Assembly (NCBI GenBank): GCA_031270865.1
Contig: JAISWI010000098.1
Location: 1-54,952 of the forward strand
DNA length: 54,952 nt
Direction: 5' to 3'
Source: Oscillospiraceae bacterium
Lineage (GTDB): Bacteria > Bacillota > Clostridia > Christensenellales > Aristaeellaceae
The notes beneath the pieces are model-generated. The model saw nothing but the letters and a program-made list of their open reading frames with translations, made no database searches and had not been told where the DNA came from. Position 1 is the first letter of the stretch; each line of letters opens with the position of its first letter. Position numbers and translations under genes: made by a program. Of this stretch, positions 8,628 to 17,210 are shown one piece after another.

Positions 8628-9854
8628 TCACGAGCGGTAGTCTCCGTTTATGTGGACATATTCATATGTCAGGTCGCATCCCCATGCCGTTGACGCTCCT
8701 TCGCCCTGGTTCATGTCTATGTTTATAACGATCTCCGGGCGTTTCAGGATCGTTAGCGCGGCCTCCTCCGAGAACGCAAGCGTGACGCGGCGCTCACAAA
8801 CGGGGAGTTCCCCGGCGTCGGAGGCTATGGAGATCGCGATGTTATCAACGTTGAAATCGCCAGGCGCGTAGCCGATCGCGCATAATACGCGCCCTACGTT
8901 CGCGTCGCTGCCGAAGACCGCCGTCTTGACCAGGGGCGAGGCGGTCACGCTTCGGGCGATCGCGCGGGCGGTCTCGTTATCCGGAGATCCGTTAACATTG
9001 ACGGTGAGCAGCTTCGTAGCGCCCTCGCCGTCGCGGGCCACTTCACGCGCCAGACGCTCCAGCGCGATAGTCAATCCTTCGACAAATAAATCGTAATTTG
9101 GGCCCTTCGACACGATACGGCATTGACCGGAAACGCCGCTGGCCATGATCGAAACCATATCGTTGGTGGAGGTGTCGCCGTCGACGATCACGCGGTTGAA
9201 TGTCGCGTCGACGGCGGTGGTCAGCGCGTCGCGCAGCAATGCCGAATCTATATCGGCGTCAGTGGTTATGAAACATAACATTGTTGCCATGTTGGGGGCG
9301 ATCATGCCGGAGCCTTTGCACATCGCTCCGATCGTGACGGGCGTTCCTTCTATTTGAATAACTAACGCGGTTTGCTTATCGCGGGTGTCGGTGGTCATGA
9401 TGGCCTCGGCTGCCGCCTGTGCCCCCGCCGGGTCGGGCGTGATCCCGGCGACGAGCGCGGGCATGCCGGATACGATCGGCTCGAGCGGCAGCGGCTGGCC
9501 GATAACCCCGGTTGAGGCGATGATCACGTCGCTGGCGTTGACGCCGGCTGTCCTGGCCAGCGCGTCGCACATCGCGTTTGCTATATCCACGCCGTCGGCG
9601 TTGCAGGTGTTGGCGTTGCCGCTGTTGCACAGGCATGCCCGCGCCTTGCCGTCGGTTAGGTGTGATCGCGTAACTGTTATGGGGGCGCCATATACCTTGT
9701 TGCGCGTGTAGACGGCCGCCGCGTCGCAGGGGTGGTCGGCCAGAATCAGCGCGAGGTCCTTCTTGCCGGCGCGTTTGCGGATGCCGCAGTGTATCCCGTT
9801 GGCCTTGAAGCCTTTCGCCGCGCATACCCCGCCGGCGATCCATTGTACTTCCAT
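8628..9854 (-). CDS. argJ: Bifunctional glutamate N-acetyltransferase / ornithine acetyltransferase
   Basis: 408 residues. ArgJ moves the acetyl group from N-acetylornithine back to glutamate, making the pathway cyclic. The precursor cleaves itself into alpha and beta chains before a Thr nucleophile. The signature KGSGMIAPNMATML is present, putting the nucleophile at Thr191. The ATG at 9854 follows GGGAGGG; the slightly longer frame begins within a 33-bp tandem array and is less likely. No argA or argE is seen here, fitting a cyclic ArgJ-based route. Confidence 0.95.
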   Translation of the reverse strand: MEVQWIAGGVCAAKGFKANGIHCGIRKRAGKKDLALILADHPCDAAAVYTRNKVYGAPITVTRSHLTDGKARACLCNSGNANTCNADGVDIANAMCDALARTAGVNASDVIIASTGVIGQPLPLEPIVSGMPALVAGITPDPAGAQAAAEAIMTTDTRDKQTALVIQIEGTPVTIGAMCKGSGMIAPNMATMLCFITTDADIDSALLRDALTTAVDATFNRVIVDGDTSTNDMVSIMASGVSGQCRIVSKGPNYDLFVEGLTIALERLAREVARDGEGATKLLTVNVNGSPDNETARAIARSVTASPLVKTAVFGSDANVGRVLCAIGYAPGDFNVDNIAISIASDAGELPVCERRVTLAFSEEAALTILKRPEIVINIDMNQGEGASTAWGCDLTYEYVHINGDYRS

Positions 9855-9869
9855 AATTATCCCTCCCGC

Positions 9870-10001
9870 GCGATCAAAATCCGGCGAACTCATCCAGTCC
9901 TAGCGATCAAAATCCTGCCAACTCATCCAGTCCTAGCGATCAAAATCTAGTGAACTCATCCAGCCCCAGCGATCAAAATCCGGCCGATTCATCCAGTCCT
10001 A
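9870..10001 (-). repeat. 33-bp tandem repeat, 4 copies, spanning the argC 3' end
   Basis: Four units of exactly 33 bases at 9870–9902, 9903–9935, 9936–9968 and 9969–10001. The unit at 9969–10001 holds the real end of argC (reading LGLDESAGF then TGA). The other three lie beyond the stop and repeat the same codons in frame, each ending in its own TGA: LGLDEFTRF, LGLDELAGF and LGLDEFAGF. The array fills the space up to the argJ ribosome site. Confidence 0.92.
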
Positions 10002-10899
10002 GCGCGATATTCATGCACTGCATGGCCGCGCCTGACGCTCCTTTGCCCAGGTTATCGAAGGCCGCAGTCAGCGTGATCCGCTCGTCGTTGCCGGAAACCG
10101 TTATGATCAAATCATTGGTTCCGGCCAGCGCGTTCGACGGTATGAACCCGTCCGGCGGCGGCGGCATGACCCGAATGAAGCGCTCCCCCGCGTAATGCCG
10201 GGAATATATGAGGCTTAGCCCGTCAATCCCGATGGGTTTCGCAAGCGAGGACGCGTGTAACGGCGCGCTGACGAGCATCCCGGCGAAGAAATCGCACACG
10301 ATCGGGTTGAACACCGGGGGGATATCCAGCCCCGGTATCGCCGTCATTTCCCGTAGGTGTTTATGGGATTGGCCAAGACCATACTGGCGCGGGCTGTCGA
10401 GCGCGGCGGGGCGGGGCGCCGATTCATATTCGGCGATCATCCTGTTTCCGCCGCCGCTGTAGCCGGATATCCCGTGGCAGCAGAGCGGCGTTGACGGCGC
10501 GATCCACCCGCCCTGTACCAGCGGGGCGACCAGCGCGATGAACCCCGTGGCGTAGCATCCCGGCACGGCGACGCGCCTCGAGGAGGCGATCAGGCCGCGC
10601 CGGAGGGGGTTAAGCTCCGGAAAACCGTAGACCCAGCCCGGGTTAACGCGATGCGCCGAGCTTGCGTCGATAACGAGCGTGGCGGGGTTTTCCACGAGCT
10701 TGACCGCCTCGACCGCCGCCTCGTCCGGCAGGCAGAGGAACACGGCGTCGGCCTGGTTCATCAGCGCGGCGCGGGCGGCGGGATCCTTGCGGCGGTCGGG
10801 GTCGATGGCCAGCAGCTGGATGTCGCCGCGCCGCTCTAAGCGCGAGCGGAGTTTCAGGCCAGTGGTCCCGGCCTGGCCGTCGATGAATGCCTTCTTCAT
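9973..10899 (-). CDS. argC: N-acetyl-gamma-glutamyl-phosphate reductase, type 2
   Basis: 308 residues, matching the shorter type 2 ArgC (about 310) rather than type 1 (about 345). It reduces N-acetylglutamyl phosphate to the semialdehyde using NADPH. It opens with a nucleotide-binding segment (FIDGQAGTTG); the catalytic Cys is in VPGCYATG (Cys115), and HGISGYSGGG follows. The ATG at 10899 is preceded by ATGGAG at 5-base spacing, better than an ATG five codons upstream. It is the first gene of the operon, behind a strong sigma-A promoter. Its last codons and stop form one unit of a 33-bp tandem repeat. Confidence 0.94.
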   Translation of the reverse strand: MKKAFIDGQAGTTGLKLRSRLERRGDIQLLAIDPDRRKDPAARAALMNQADAVFLCLPDEAAVEAVKLVENPATLVIDASSAHRVNPGWVYGFPELNPLRRGLIASSRRVAVPGCYATGFIALVAPLVQGGWIAPSTPLCCHGISGYSGGGNRMIAEYESAPRPAALDSPRQYGLGQSHKHLREMTAIPGLDIPPVFNPIVCDFFAGMLVSAPLHASSLAKPIGIDGLSLIYSRHYAGERFIRVMPPPPDGFIPSNALAGTNDLIITVSGNDERITLTAAFDNLGKGASGAAMQCMNIALGLDESAGF

Positions 10900-10961
10900 G
10901 GATACTCCATGCATATTATTCGATTCCGCTGTATATTATGCGGAAATTGTGCCTGTGGTGT

Positions 10962-10990
10962 ATAATATATGATTGGCGGCGGTTTGTCAA
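10962..10990 (-). promoter_or_regulatory. Sigma-A promoter of the arginine operon
   Basis: On the minus strand a perfect TTGACA (10990–10985) is separated by 17 bases from TATTAT (10967–10962). The leader to argC is roughly 55 bases. It is the only strong promoter seen for the operon from argC to carB-dapF. Confidence 0.85.
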
Positions 10991-11038
10991 GTGGGAATTT
11001 ACGCGGCGGGCGGGAGGCTGTTACATATGTGGAATTGT

Positions 11039-11068
11039 TTGATTTTTCCTGTTTGATTGATTGATAAT
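11039..11068 (+). promoter_or_regulatory. Possible promoter of the STAND NTPase gene
   Basis: TTGATT and GATAAT are separated by 18 bases in an AT-rich stretch about 145 bases before the GTG start. The match is moderate and other AT-rich combinations overlap it. Confidence 0.35.
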
Positions 11069-11213
11069 ATATGGGGAATATGGTAGGATAAGGATGAACT
11101 TAAACCGTCGCGCGGTGGGTGGCTGATTTGAATCGCGGCGGAGCGGAAAACAGCGGTATTGAAGGATAGGGGGGGGCAGTAAGACGCGTGTTCCGTGGAG
11201 AAAGGCACAGCCC

Positions 11214-13127
11214 GTGAAACCGGAGGACATCCCGCCGACCAGTAATCCCACCACTGGTGACACGCAACCCCCTGTCGGTAAAGGTGGCGGTATTGAGATA
11301 AACGCTCGTGGGAATGACCAAATCGCTGTCGCTAGCGGTAGCGGTACGGCGACGAATCAAAATGCGCAAACAATCATCAACCTATACACTAACGCGTCAA
11401 GCGAAGGCCAGACGGTCGCCTCCTCACGCCAGCTTAACCTGCTTGGCCAGGATCCGATTGGTCGAGATGAATTTACTAGTAAAGTAGTGGGAAAAGTGTT
11501 GGGTGAGCGTAAGCGGGTAGTTGAGGTTTACGGTGAACCGGGGATTGGCAAGACTACTGTATGCCTGCATATTGTTCGAGAATTGAAGAATAAGTATGAT
11601 AAGGTCTATACTGTGGATTTCACTGACATACGTGAGAAAGAAGCCGTTATCGCTGAAATGTTGATGGTTTTGGGTATAAAACCTGGTGAGTCAAACGCGC
11701 TTGAAGGACAGTTAGTATATGCCGCGAACGAACAGACAAACACGCTTTTCTATATGGATAATATGGAAGACGCGATGAAGTCTGATTCATTTAAGGATTG
11801 GTTCATTAGATTTATTAATGCTGTGGGATGGACAATAGTATTTTCGTCGCGTGAGCGATTCAATAACCATATGATTTACTCCGAAGCGCTGGATGTGCTT
11901 TCGCCTGAACACGCGTTGACGCTGTTTACGAAACATTGGCAAAATAACCGCCGCCAGATTTTGCCAAGCGATGAGCCAATCCTTAAAGATTTGCTGAAGG
12001 ATATGGGACATCACCCGCTTAGCGTTGTTTTGGTTGCCAATCAATGGCGTTATCAGTCGGTAAAGGATTTGTCGAACGCGTGGCATAAAGACCAGTTTGA
12101 TGATAATATTAGTGTTGACGGCGCGGGAAGGCATAAAAATCTGCTGAAGGCGTTGTCTTTCAGTTACGAAAGTGTTTCTGAAGATAAGCGCGCCATAGAA
12201 ATATGGGCAGTAATGAGATTTGTGCCAACACAGATTAGTAACGAGATGTTTTACACTACATTCGGGGATTCAGCGGAAGAATATCGTGATGCCGCTGCGC
12301 TTCTTATTAAGAATAGCCTGCTTCGCGGGGATAAAAATGGCTTTAGTATGCTTAATCCTATAAAGGGCTTTATCTTTACTCGTGATAATGAAGGTAAAGT
12401 CTGCGATAGAGCCGTTGATAGGTTTTTCGATTCACTTACGATGTTTTATAAGAATGCGAATAATTTTGGTAAATCAGACCGTGAAAAATGGCATAACCTT
12501 GCCATTGACGCGTTACCGATCGCTATTGAGTTGTTGAGTAAGCGTGAAAGCCATTCAAAGGCAGAAACACTGACTAACGAAATGCATAACCATTGGAAGT
12601 ACAATGCATTTGAATCCCTAGTGTTTCTACAAGGATACCTTCCTAGAATAAAGACGCCTATTGTTCGCGCGAACGTGCTTTGGTCCATGGGCGATCTGGA
12701 AAGCCGACTTGGAGAGGTAGAAGCCGCGCAGGGTCATTACGCGGAAGCTGAAAAGTTGTACCTGTCGGAGAAAGATAACCTTGGCCGCGCGAACGCGCTA
12801 AAGTCCATGGGCGATCTGGAACGTGAGCATGGTGAAATAGACAAGTCAATACCTTTATACATAAAGGCTCTCGATTTATATAAATTAGTACAAGAACCAA
12901 TGGGATATACTTACACAATCGCTGAATTGTGCCGGGCATATGCCATGGTTGGTAAGCCTCAAGACGCGTTGACCTATCTGGATTTACTAAAAACTGCCAT
13001 TAACGGTCAGCCGGATGTTGTTAAATCTTACCTTATAGACTGCGGGAAAGAAGCCATAGGCCTGCTCTCGATCCCCACCTCCCACGAAATCACGTACAAT
13101 TTCCCCATCCCTGGGAAGACGCTCTGA
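11214..13127 (+). CDS. STAND-type NTPase with NB-ARC-like and TPR regions
   Basis: 637 residues. After a low-complexity N-terminus (1–70, rich in Gly, Asn, Thr) comes a P-loop NTPase: Walker A GEPGIGKTT (107–115), Walker-B-like LFYMDNME (178–185), an SSRER sensor segment (211–215) and a GHHPLS motif (265–270) comparable to the GLPL motif of NB-ARC proteins. A helical middle part leads to two or three tetratricopeptide repeats (roughly 480–610), two of them sharing MGDLE with almost identical DNA. STAND proteins are nucleotide-dependent switches that sense a ligand and oligomerise; many bacterial ones act in phage defence or signalling. No effector domain or partner gene is recognisable. The start is GTG with AAGG 8 bases upstream. 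Lower GC and different codon use than all neighbours suggest horizontal acquisition. Confidence 0.82.
   Translation: MKPEDIPPTSNPTTGDTQPPVGKGGGIEINARGNDQIAVASGSGTATNQNAQTIINLYTNASSEGQTVASSRQLNLLGQDPIGRDEFTSKVVGKVLGERKRVVEVYGEPGIGKTTVCLHIVRELKNKYDKVYTVDFTDIREKEAVIAEMLMVLGIKPGESNALEGQLVYAANEQTNTLFYMDNMEDAMKSDSFKDWFIRFINAVGWTIVFSSRERFNNHMIYSEALDVLSPEHALTLFTKHWQNNRRQILPSDEPILKDLLKDMGHHPLSVVLVANQWRYQSVKDLSNAWHKDQFDDNISVDGAGRHKNLLKALSFSYESVSEDKRAIEIWAVMRFVPTQISNEMFYTTFGDSAEEYRDAAALLIKNSLLRGDKNGFSMLNPIKGFIFTRDNEGKVCDRAVDRFFDSLTMFYKNANNFGKSDREKWHNLAIDALPIAIELLSKRESHSKAETLTNEMHNHWKYNAFESLVFLQGYLPRIKTPIVRANVLWSMGDLESRLGEVEAAQGHYAEAEKLYLSEKDNLGRANALKSMGDLEREHGEIDKSIPLYIKALDLYKLVQEPMGYTYTIAELCRAYAMVGKPQDALTYLDLLKTAINGQPDVVKSYLIDCGKEAIGLLSIPTSHEITYNFPIPGKTL
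12664..12830 (+). repeat. 120-bp internal repeat encoding TPR units
   Basis: Within the STAND gene a segment of about 40 bases starting near 12664 (containing TCCATGGGCGATCTGGAA) recurs exactly 120 bases later with few changes. This corresponds to one 40-residue TPR period. Near-identity at DNA level, not only protein level, indicates recent duplication or gene conversion of repeat units. Confidence 0.7.
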
Positions 13128-13170
13128 GGCCCCCCTCCCCCGAAAACACACCCCGCCCCCAAACTCGCCC

Positions 13171-13199
13171 TTGACAGTTTCCGGTAATTAGTGTATAAT
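13171..13199 (+). promoter_or_regulatory. Consensus sigma-A promoter of the amino-acid transporter
   Basis: Perfect TTGACA (13171–13176) and perfect TATAAT (13194–13199) with a 17-base spacer, 52 bases before the solute-binding-protein ATG. This is the strongest promoter in the window and predicts high expression. Confidence 0.92.
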
Positions 13200-13251
13200 T
13201 ACACCATGCGAGGCGCGTAAGCGCCGAATTGATGAATGCGGAGGTATATTT

Positions 13252-14007
13252 ATGCGCAAAACGTTGTCATTGGCCGTCGGGCTGCTGATAATCGCGTCGC
13301 TGGTTTTGGCAGCGGGCACCGCCCTGGCCGCCGGGACTCTCACGATGGGCACGAACGCGGAGTTCCCGCCCTTCGAGTACGTCGAGGGCGACGACGTCGT
13401 GGGCGTGGATGTGGAGATTGCGGCCGAGATCGCCAAAGATCTGGGACTGGATTTGGTCATAGAGAACATGGCGTTCGATTCGGTCATACCCGCGCTGGTC
13501 AGCGGGCAGATCGATATCGGCGTCGCCGCCATGACCGTCAAACCGGAGCGGCTGAATTCGGTGGATTTCTCCAACACTTACTATAACGCGCGGCAGGCCT
13601 GCATAGTCCGCAAGGACGGCAAGGTCGCGGACGAGGAAACGCTAGCGGGAGCGGCCATCGGCGTCCAGAACGGCACCACAGGCGACTACGCCGCCGAGGA
13701 ATATTCCCAGACCATCGAGCGCTACGCCAAGGCGCTGGACGCGGTGCTGGAACTGGCAGGCGGCAAGCTGGACGCGGTCATAGTGGACGCGCCCGTAGCG
13801 CAAAACATATTGGACGCGCTGGGCAACGACGACCTCATCCTGCTTGATAACATCGCCTTCGAGGACGAGTTCTACGCCGTCGCCGTGCCCAAGGGCAAGC
13901 CGGACCTGGTCGAATCCATCAACAAGACGATCGACCGCATCACCCAGGACGGCACGCTCGACGCCATCCTGCTCAAATACTTCCCCGCGACGGAAGGCGA
14001 GGAATAA
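13252..14007 (+). CDS. Polar amino-acid ABC transporter, substrate-binding protein
   Basis: 251 residues. A signal peptide (residues 1–26, ending ALA-A) precedes a type 2 periplasmic-binding-protein fold of the family-3 solute binders: TMGTNAEFPPFEY at the start of the mature part, then DVEIAAEIAKDLG, and GQIDIGVAAMTVKPER in the ligand cleft. No lipobox Cys is seen at the cleavage site, so membrane retention in a Gram-positive cell is not explained by lipidation. The substrate is probably a polar amino acid such as glutamine, glutamate or cystine; the sequence does not decide. It is followed by a permease and an ATPase, with a strong hairpin between. The ATG has GGAGG 7 bases upstream. Confidence 0.9.
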   Translation: MRKTLSLAVGLLIIASLVLAAGTALAAGTLTMGTNAEFPPFEYVEGDDVVGVDVEIAAEIAKDLGLDLVIENMAFDSVIPALVSGQIDIGVAAMTVKPERLNSVDFSNTYYNARQACIVRKDGKVADEETLAGAAIGVQNGTTGDYAAEEYSQTIERYAKALDAVLELAGGKLDAVIVDAPVAQNILDALGNDDLILLDNIAFEDEFYAVAVPKGKPDLVESINKTIDRITQDGTLDAILLKYFPATEGEE

Positions 14008-14037
14008 CCCCGCCGGGTTAACGGCGCCTCGATAACG

Positions 14038-14074
14038 CGCCGCCGGAAGCGGAATGGCTTCGCTTCCGGCGGCG
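14038..14074 (+). terminator. Strong hairpin between binding-protein and permease genes
   Basis: A perfect 14-bp GC-rich stem (14038–14051 with 14061–14074) with a 9-base loop is followed by GTTTAT. Such hairpins commonly end or stabilise the binding-protein transcript so that it outnumbers the permease and ATPase. Confidence 0.75.
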
Positions 14075-14093
14075 GTTTATGGTAGGTTTTAGT

Positions 14094-14120
14094 GGGTTCG
14101 GCGAGTTCGGCGGGTTCGGC
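14094..14120 (+). repeat. Short 9-bp tandem repeat
   Basis: About three units of GTTCGGCGA/G occur between the transporter hairpin and the permease gene. It is small, but resembles the GTTAGGCGAG units of the large array after mutS2. Confidence 0.55.
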
Positions 14121-14200
14121 AGATCGCCCCTGTTGGATTTTGCTAAACACGCCCTGTTTGAGTATTGCTTCTCGCCGGACGGCGCGGAAGGGATGTCCCC

Positions 14201-14971
14201 ATGGCGGTGTTTGATCAATGGTGGGCCGCGATACAGGAGCGCTCAGTCGCCGGGACTCTGGGCTTCTGGGAATCGATATACAAGGAAATCTACCTCAACT
14301 TCATATCAGACGCGCGGTACATGAACTACCTGCGGGGGCTGCGCGTCACGCTGATTGTAAGCGCGTTGGCCGCGATGTTCGGACTGGCGCTGGGGATATT
14401 GCTCGCGCTTGGACGGCTGTCTAGCGCGAGGGTCGGGCGGTTCAGGTACCTTAGCTGGGCCGCCGGCAAGTATATCAACATCATCCGGGGCACCCCGATG
14501 CTGCTGCAGCTGCTGATCATCAACTTCGGCGTGTTCGGCAGCGTCAAGATGGATAAAATATTCATCGGCGTGATAACCTGCGGGCTTAACAGCGCGGCGT
14601 ATGTGGCGGAGATTATCCGCGGCGGGATACAGTCGGTCGACAAGGGCCAGGTCGAGGCCGGGCGGTCGCTGGGCCTGACGTCCAGCCTTACTATGCGGCT
14701 GATCATATTCCCGCAGGCGCTCAAGGCCGCGCTGCCCGCGCTGTGCAACGAGTTCATCACGCTGATCAAGGAGACCTCCATACTGGCGTATATCGCGCTT
14801 ACGGAGCTTACCAAGGCTGCCGACTACATCCGCAGCCGGACGTATTCGCCGTTCATGCCGTATATCATCTCCGGGCTGATGTATCTGGCGGTGGTTACGG
14901 TCCTGACCAAGGTTATCGCCGCGCTTGAGAGGAGGCTGCGCCAGAGTGATACGGGTGCGGGCGCTCGCTAA
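14201..14971 (+). CDS. Polar amino-acid ABC transporter, permease
   Basis: 256 residues with several hydrophobic helices of the HisM/GlnP family. The cytoplasmic ATPase-docking loop (EAA-like) reads VEAGRSLGL, and the family opening [14 protein letters not shown] is present. It forms the membrane channel for the solute bound by the upstream protein. The ATG at 14201 was chosen over an upstream in-frame start at 14165 because it follows GGAAGGG and gives the usual family N-terminus. Its 3' end overlaps the ATPase gene by 26 bases. Confidence 0.9.
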   Translation: MAVFDQWWAAIQERSVAGTLGFWESIYKEIYLNFISDARYMNYLRGLRVTLIVSALAAMFGLALGILLALGRLSSARVGRFRYLSWAAGKYINIIRGTPMLLQLLIINFGVFGSVKMDKIFIGVITCGLNSAAYVAEIIRGGIQSVDKGQVEAGRSLGLTSSLTMRLIIFPQALKAALPALCNEFITLIKETSILAYIALTELTKAADYIRSRTYSPFMPYIISGLMYLAVVTVLTKVIAALERRLRQSDTGAGAR

Positions 14972-15668
14972 ATCGTTCGGCGGCCTGGCCGTGCTGCGGG
15001 GCATCGATCAACATATCAAGCACGGCGAGAAGGTCGTCGTGATCGGTCCGTCGGGCAGCGGCAAGTCTACGTTCCTGCGCTGCCTCAACCTGCTGGAAAC
15101 GCCCGACAGCGGCTCGATCACGCTGGACGGCGAGGAGATCACCAGCCCCAAGTATGACGTCAACCGCGTCCGGCGCAAGATGGGCATGGTGTTCCAGCAG
15201 TTCAACCTGTTCCCCCATTATACCGTTTTGGGGAACATAACGTTAGCCCCTACGCGGCTGATAGGCCTGGATAAGGCGGCGGCGCGGCGCGAGGCGATGG
15301 CGCTGCTGGAACGCGTGGGCCTGGCCGACAAAGCGGACGCTTACCCCGTCCAGCTCTCCGGCGGACAGAAACAGCGCGTGGCGATCGTCCGAGCGCTCGC
15401 GATGAAGCCGGAGGTCATGCTCTTCGACGAGCCGACCAGCGCGTTAGACCCGGAGATGGTCGGCGAGGTGCTGGCCGTGATGATCGAGCTGGCGCGCGAG
15501 GGCATGACGATGGTCGTCGTCACGCATGAGATGGGGTTCGCGCGTGAGGTCGCGGACCGCGCGCTGTTCATGGACGAGGGCGTGATAGTGGAGGAAGGCG
15601 CGCCGCGCTCGCTGCTTGAGTCGCCGCTGCACCAGCGGACGAGGGATTTCCTCAGCAAGGTGCTGTGA
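14946..15668 (+). CDS. Polar amino-acid ABC transporter, ATP-binding protein
   Basis: 240 residues, the normal GlnQ-type length. Walker [11 protein letters not shown]-loop FQQFNLFPH, signature LSGGQKQRV, Walker [13 protein letters not shown] and the H-loop [11 protein letters not shown] are all intact. It drives uptake through the permease encoded directly upstream. The GTG at 14946 was preferred to the earlier in-frame start because GGAGG lies about 11 bases before it and translation then begins at the usual [13 protein letters not shown] terminator follows the gene. Confidence 0.93.
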   Translation: MIRVRALAKSFGGLAVLRGIDQHIKHGEKVVVIGPSGSGKSTFLRCLNLLETPDSGSITLDGEEITSPKYDVNRVRRKMGMVFQQFNLFPHYTVLGNITLAPTRLIGLDKAAARREAMALLERVGLADKADAYPVQLSGGQKQRVAIVRALAMKPEVMLFDEPTSALDPEMVGEVLAVMIELAREGMTMVVVTHEMGFAREVADRALFMDEGVIVEEGAPRSLLESPLHQRTRDFLSKVL

Positions 15669-15687
15669 CTCGCGGAGCGTAACCCGT

Positions 15688-15725
15688 AAGCCGTTGGGAA
15701 AGATATCGCCGACGGCTTGTTTTTC
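15688..15725 (+). terminator. Rho-independent terminator of the transporter operon
   Basis: AAGCCGT (15688–15694) pairs with ACGGCTT (15712–15718), followed by GTTTTT. It starts about 20 bases after the ATPase stop codon. The T-run overlaps the candidate -35 of the next gene. Confidence 0.7.
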
Positions 15726-15745
15726 CTATGCGGGTTGGGTATAAT
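15717..15745 (+). promoter_or_regulatory. Promoter of the foldase gene
   Basis: TTGTTT (15717–15722), 17 bases, then perfect TATAAT (15740–15745), 64 bases before the ATG. The -35 region overlaps the preceding terminator. Confidence 0.65.
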
Positions 15746-15808
15746 ATGGACGGTTTGGGGCGAATGGAACCAATGGAAACTTATGGAATCGAAAGGAATG
15801 TTGCGATT

Positions 15809-17176
15809 ATGAAACACCCCCGCCCGCGCCGGGCCGCCGCCCTCATCGCCGCGCTGCTGTGCGCGGTGTTCGCGCTTAGCGGATGCAAGCTGATCAGCAA
15901 GGACCCGACCGTCGACGCTAAGACCGTTATCGCCGAGGTCTACGGCGATCCCGTCGCCAAGGGCGACCTGGCCGGGCCGTATTCGCTCACGCTCTCCCAG
16001 TATGCCGCGCTGTACTCCATGTACGGCCTGACCATCGACACGACCGACGCGGAGTTCATCGATTCCGTCAAGCAGTCGGCGATCACTTCGGTCACGTCGC
16101 GGCGGATTCGGGAGCGGCAGTTTGAGACGCGCGGGCTGGCGCTCACCCCGGAGGAGGAGGCGCAGGCCGAAACCACCGCGGACGAGTCATACGAATCGTG
16201 GATCGCTTCATACAGTGAGTCGCTTCGGCAGTCCAACGCGTCGCTTGGCGAGGCTTCCGCCCGCGATCAGGCGATCGCCGCGCTGGACGAGCAGGGCATC
16301 ACGCGCGAGTTGATGCTGGCCTCCGCGCGTGACAGCGCGATCGCCACGCGGCTGAAGGAGGACGTCACCAAGGACGTAACAGTCTCCGACGCGGATATCG
16401 AGACCGAGGCCGACACGCGCCGCGCCGAACAACAGACCACCTACGACGCGACACCGGCGTCCTTCGGCACGGATATGATGAACGGCGTGACCATATTATA
16501 CCGCCCTGAAGGTTATCGATATGTAAAAAATCTGCTGATCGGTATATCCGCCGAGGTTCAGGCGGAGCTTGATACCATCGACTCGCAGCTGTCGACCAAC
16601 GATTACAACCGCTACAACCTGGAACAGCAGAAGGCGTCGTTCGGCGAGCTGAACGAGGCCGACGAGCAGACATTTACCTCGCTGTTCGCCAGCCTGGACG
16701 AGACCGACGCGCGGTTCAACGCCCAGCGCGATGAGAAACTCGCGCAGGGCAAGGAGCAGGTCAAGCCCCGCGCCGAGGAAGCGCTGGCAAAGGCCAAGGC
16801 CGACGGCGCGGACTTCGACGCTTTGATCATCGAGTATGGCACCGATCCCGGAATGTTGGAAGAACCATACAAATCGTCAGGCTATCCTGTAAGCGAAACG
16901 ACCACCAGCTTCGTCGCGGAGTTCAAGGACGCGGCGATGGCGCTGGCTCAGCCCGGCGACGTCTCCGATCTCGTCGAGACGGATTACGGTTACCACATCC
17001 TGTTGTACGCGTCGGATATTCCGGCGGGGGATGTGCCGACCTCCGACGTGAAGGACGCGCTGCGGTCCGAGATGCTGGTCTCGCGGCAGGATGAGCTTTA
17101 CAATCAGGCGATGTCGGATTGGACCGCCGAGGCGAACATCAAGACGTATATCAGCCGCTGGAATCTGGACAGTTAA
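15809..17176 (+). CDS. PrsA/SurA-like lipoprotein peptidyl-prolyl isomerase
   Basis: 455 residues. A lipoprotein signal ends in the lipobox LSGC (Cys26), so the mature protein should be anchored outside the membrane. A SurA/PrsA-type helical N-terminal region (residues 40–210) precedes a parvulin-like PPIC domain, best seen from about 345 to 410 (GADFDALIIEYGTDPG, then GDVSDLVETDYGYHILL). Such proteins help secreted proteins fold. It is longer than typical PrsA (about 290) because of an Asp/Glu-rich middle. The ATG at 15809 is the start giving a proper signal peptide; GAAAGGA lies about 12 bases upstream. It is followed closely by the acyltransferase–glmM pair. Confidence 0.83.
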   Translation: MKHPRPRRAAALIAALLCAVFALSGCKLISKDPTVDAKTVIAEVYGDPVAKGDLAGPYSLTLSQYAALYSMYGLTIDTTDAEFIDSVKQSAITSVTSRRIRERQFETRGLALTPEEEAQAETTADESYESWIASYSESLRQSNASLGEASARDQAIAALDEQGITRELMLASARDSAIATRLKEDVTKDVTVSDADIETEADTRRAEQQTTYDATPASFGTDMMNGVTILYRPEGYRYVKNLLIGISAEVQAELDTIDSQLSTNDYNRYNLEQQKASFGELNEADEQTFTSLFASLDETDARFNAQRDEKLAQGKEQVKPRAEEALAKAKADGADFDALIIEYGTDPGMLEEPYKSSGYPVSETTTSFVAEFKDAAMALAQPGDVSDLVETDYGYHILLYASDIPAGDVPTSDVKDALRSEMLVSRQDELYNQAMSDWTAEANIKTYISRWNLDS

Positions 17177-17210
17177 GGGATTGGGTATATAAATTATGGC
17201 AGGAGAACAA

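Larger units (their letters stand above)
10900..11213. other. Divergent intergenic region, argC / STAND gene
   Basis: This gene-free stretch separates the minus-strand arginine operon from the plus-strand STAND gene. It holds the argC promoter (10962–10990) and a candidate promoter for the STAND gene (11039–11068). Near-repeats of CATATTATT and TATATTATG lie in the argC leader, but no clear ArgR box, T-box or riboswitch was found. Confidence 0.5.

Noticed and set aside
10900..10961. ArgR (ARG) box in the argC leader
   Set aside because: AT-rich near-repeats exist but none matches the palindromic ARG-box pattern well enough.
10900..11213. T-box leader for the arginine operon or STAND gene
   Set aside because: No T-box core (TGG-N-ACC type bulge) or terminator/antiterminator pair could be found.
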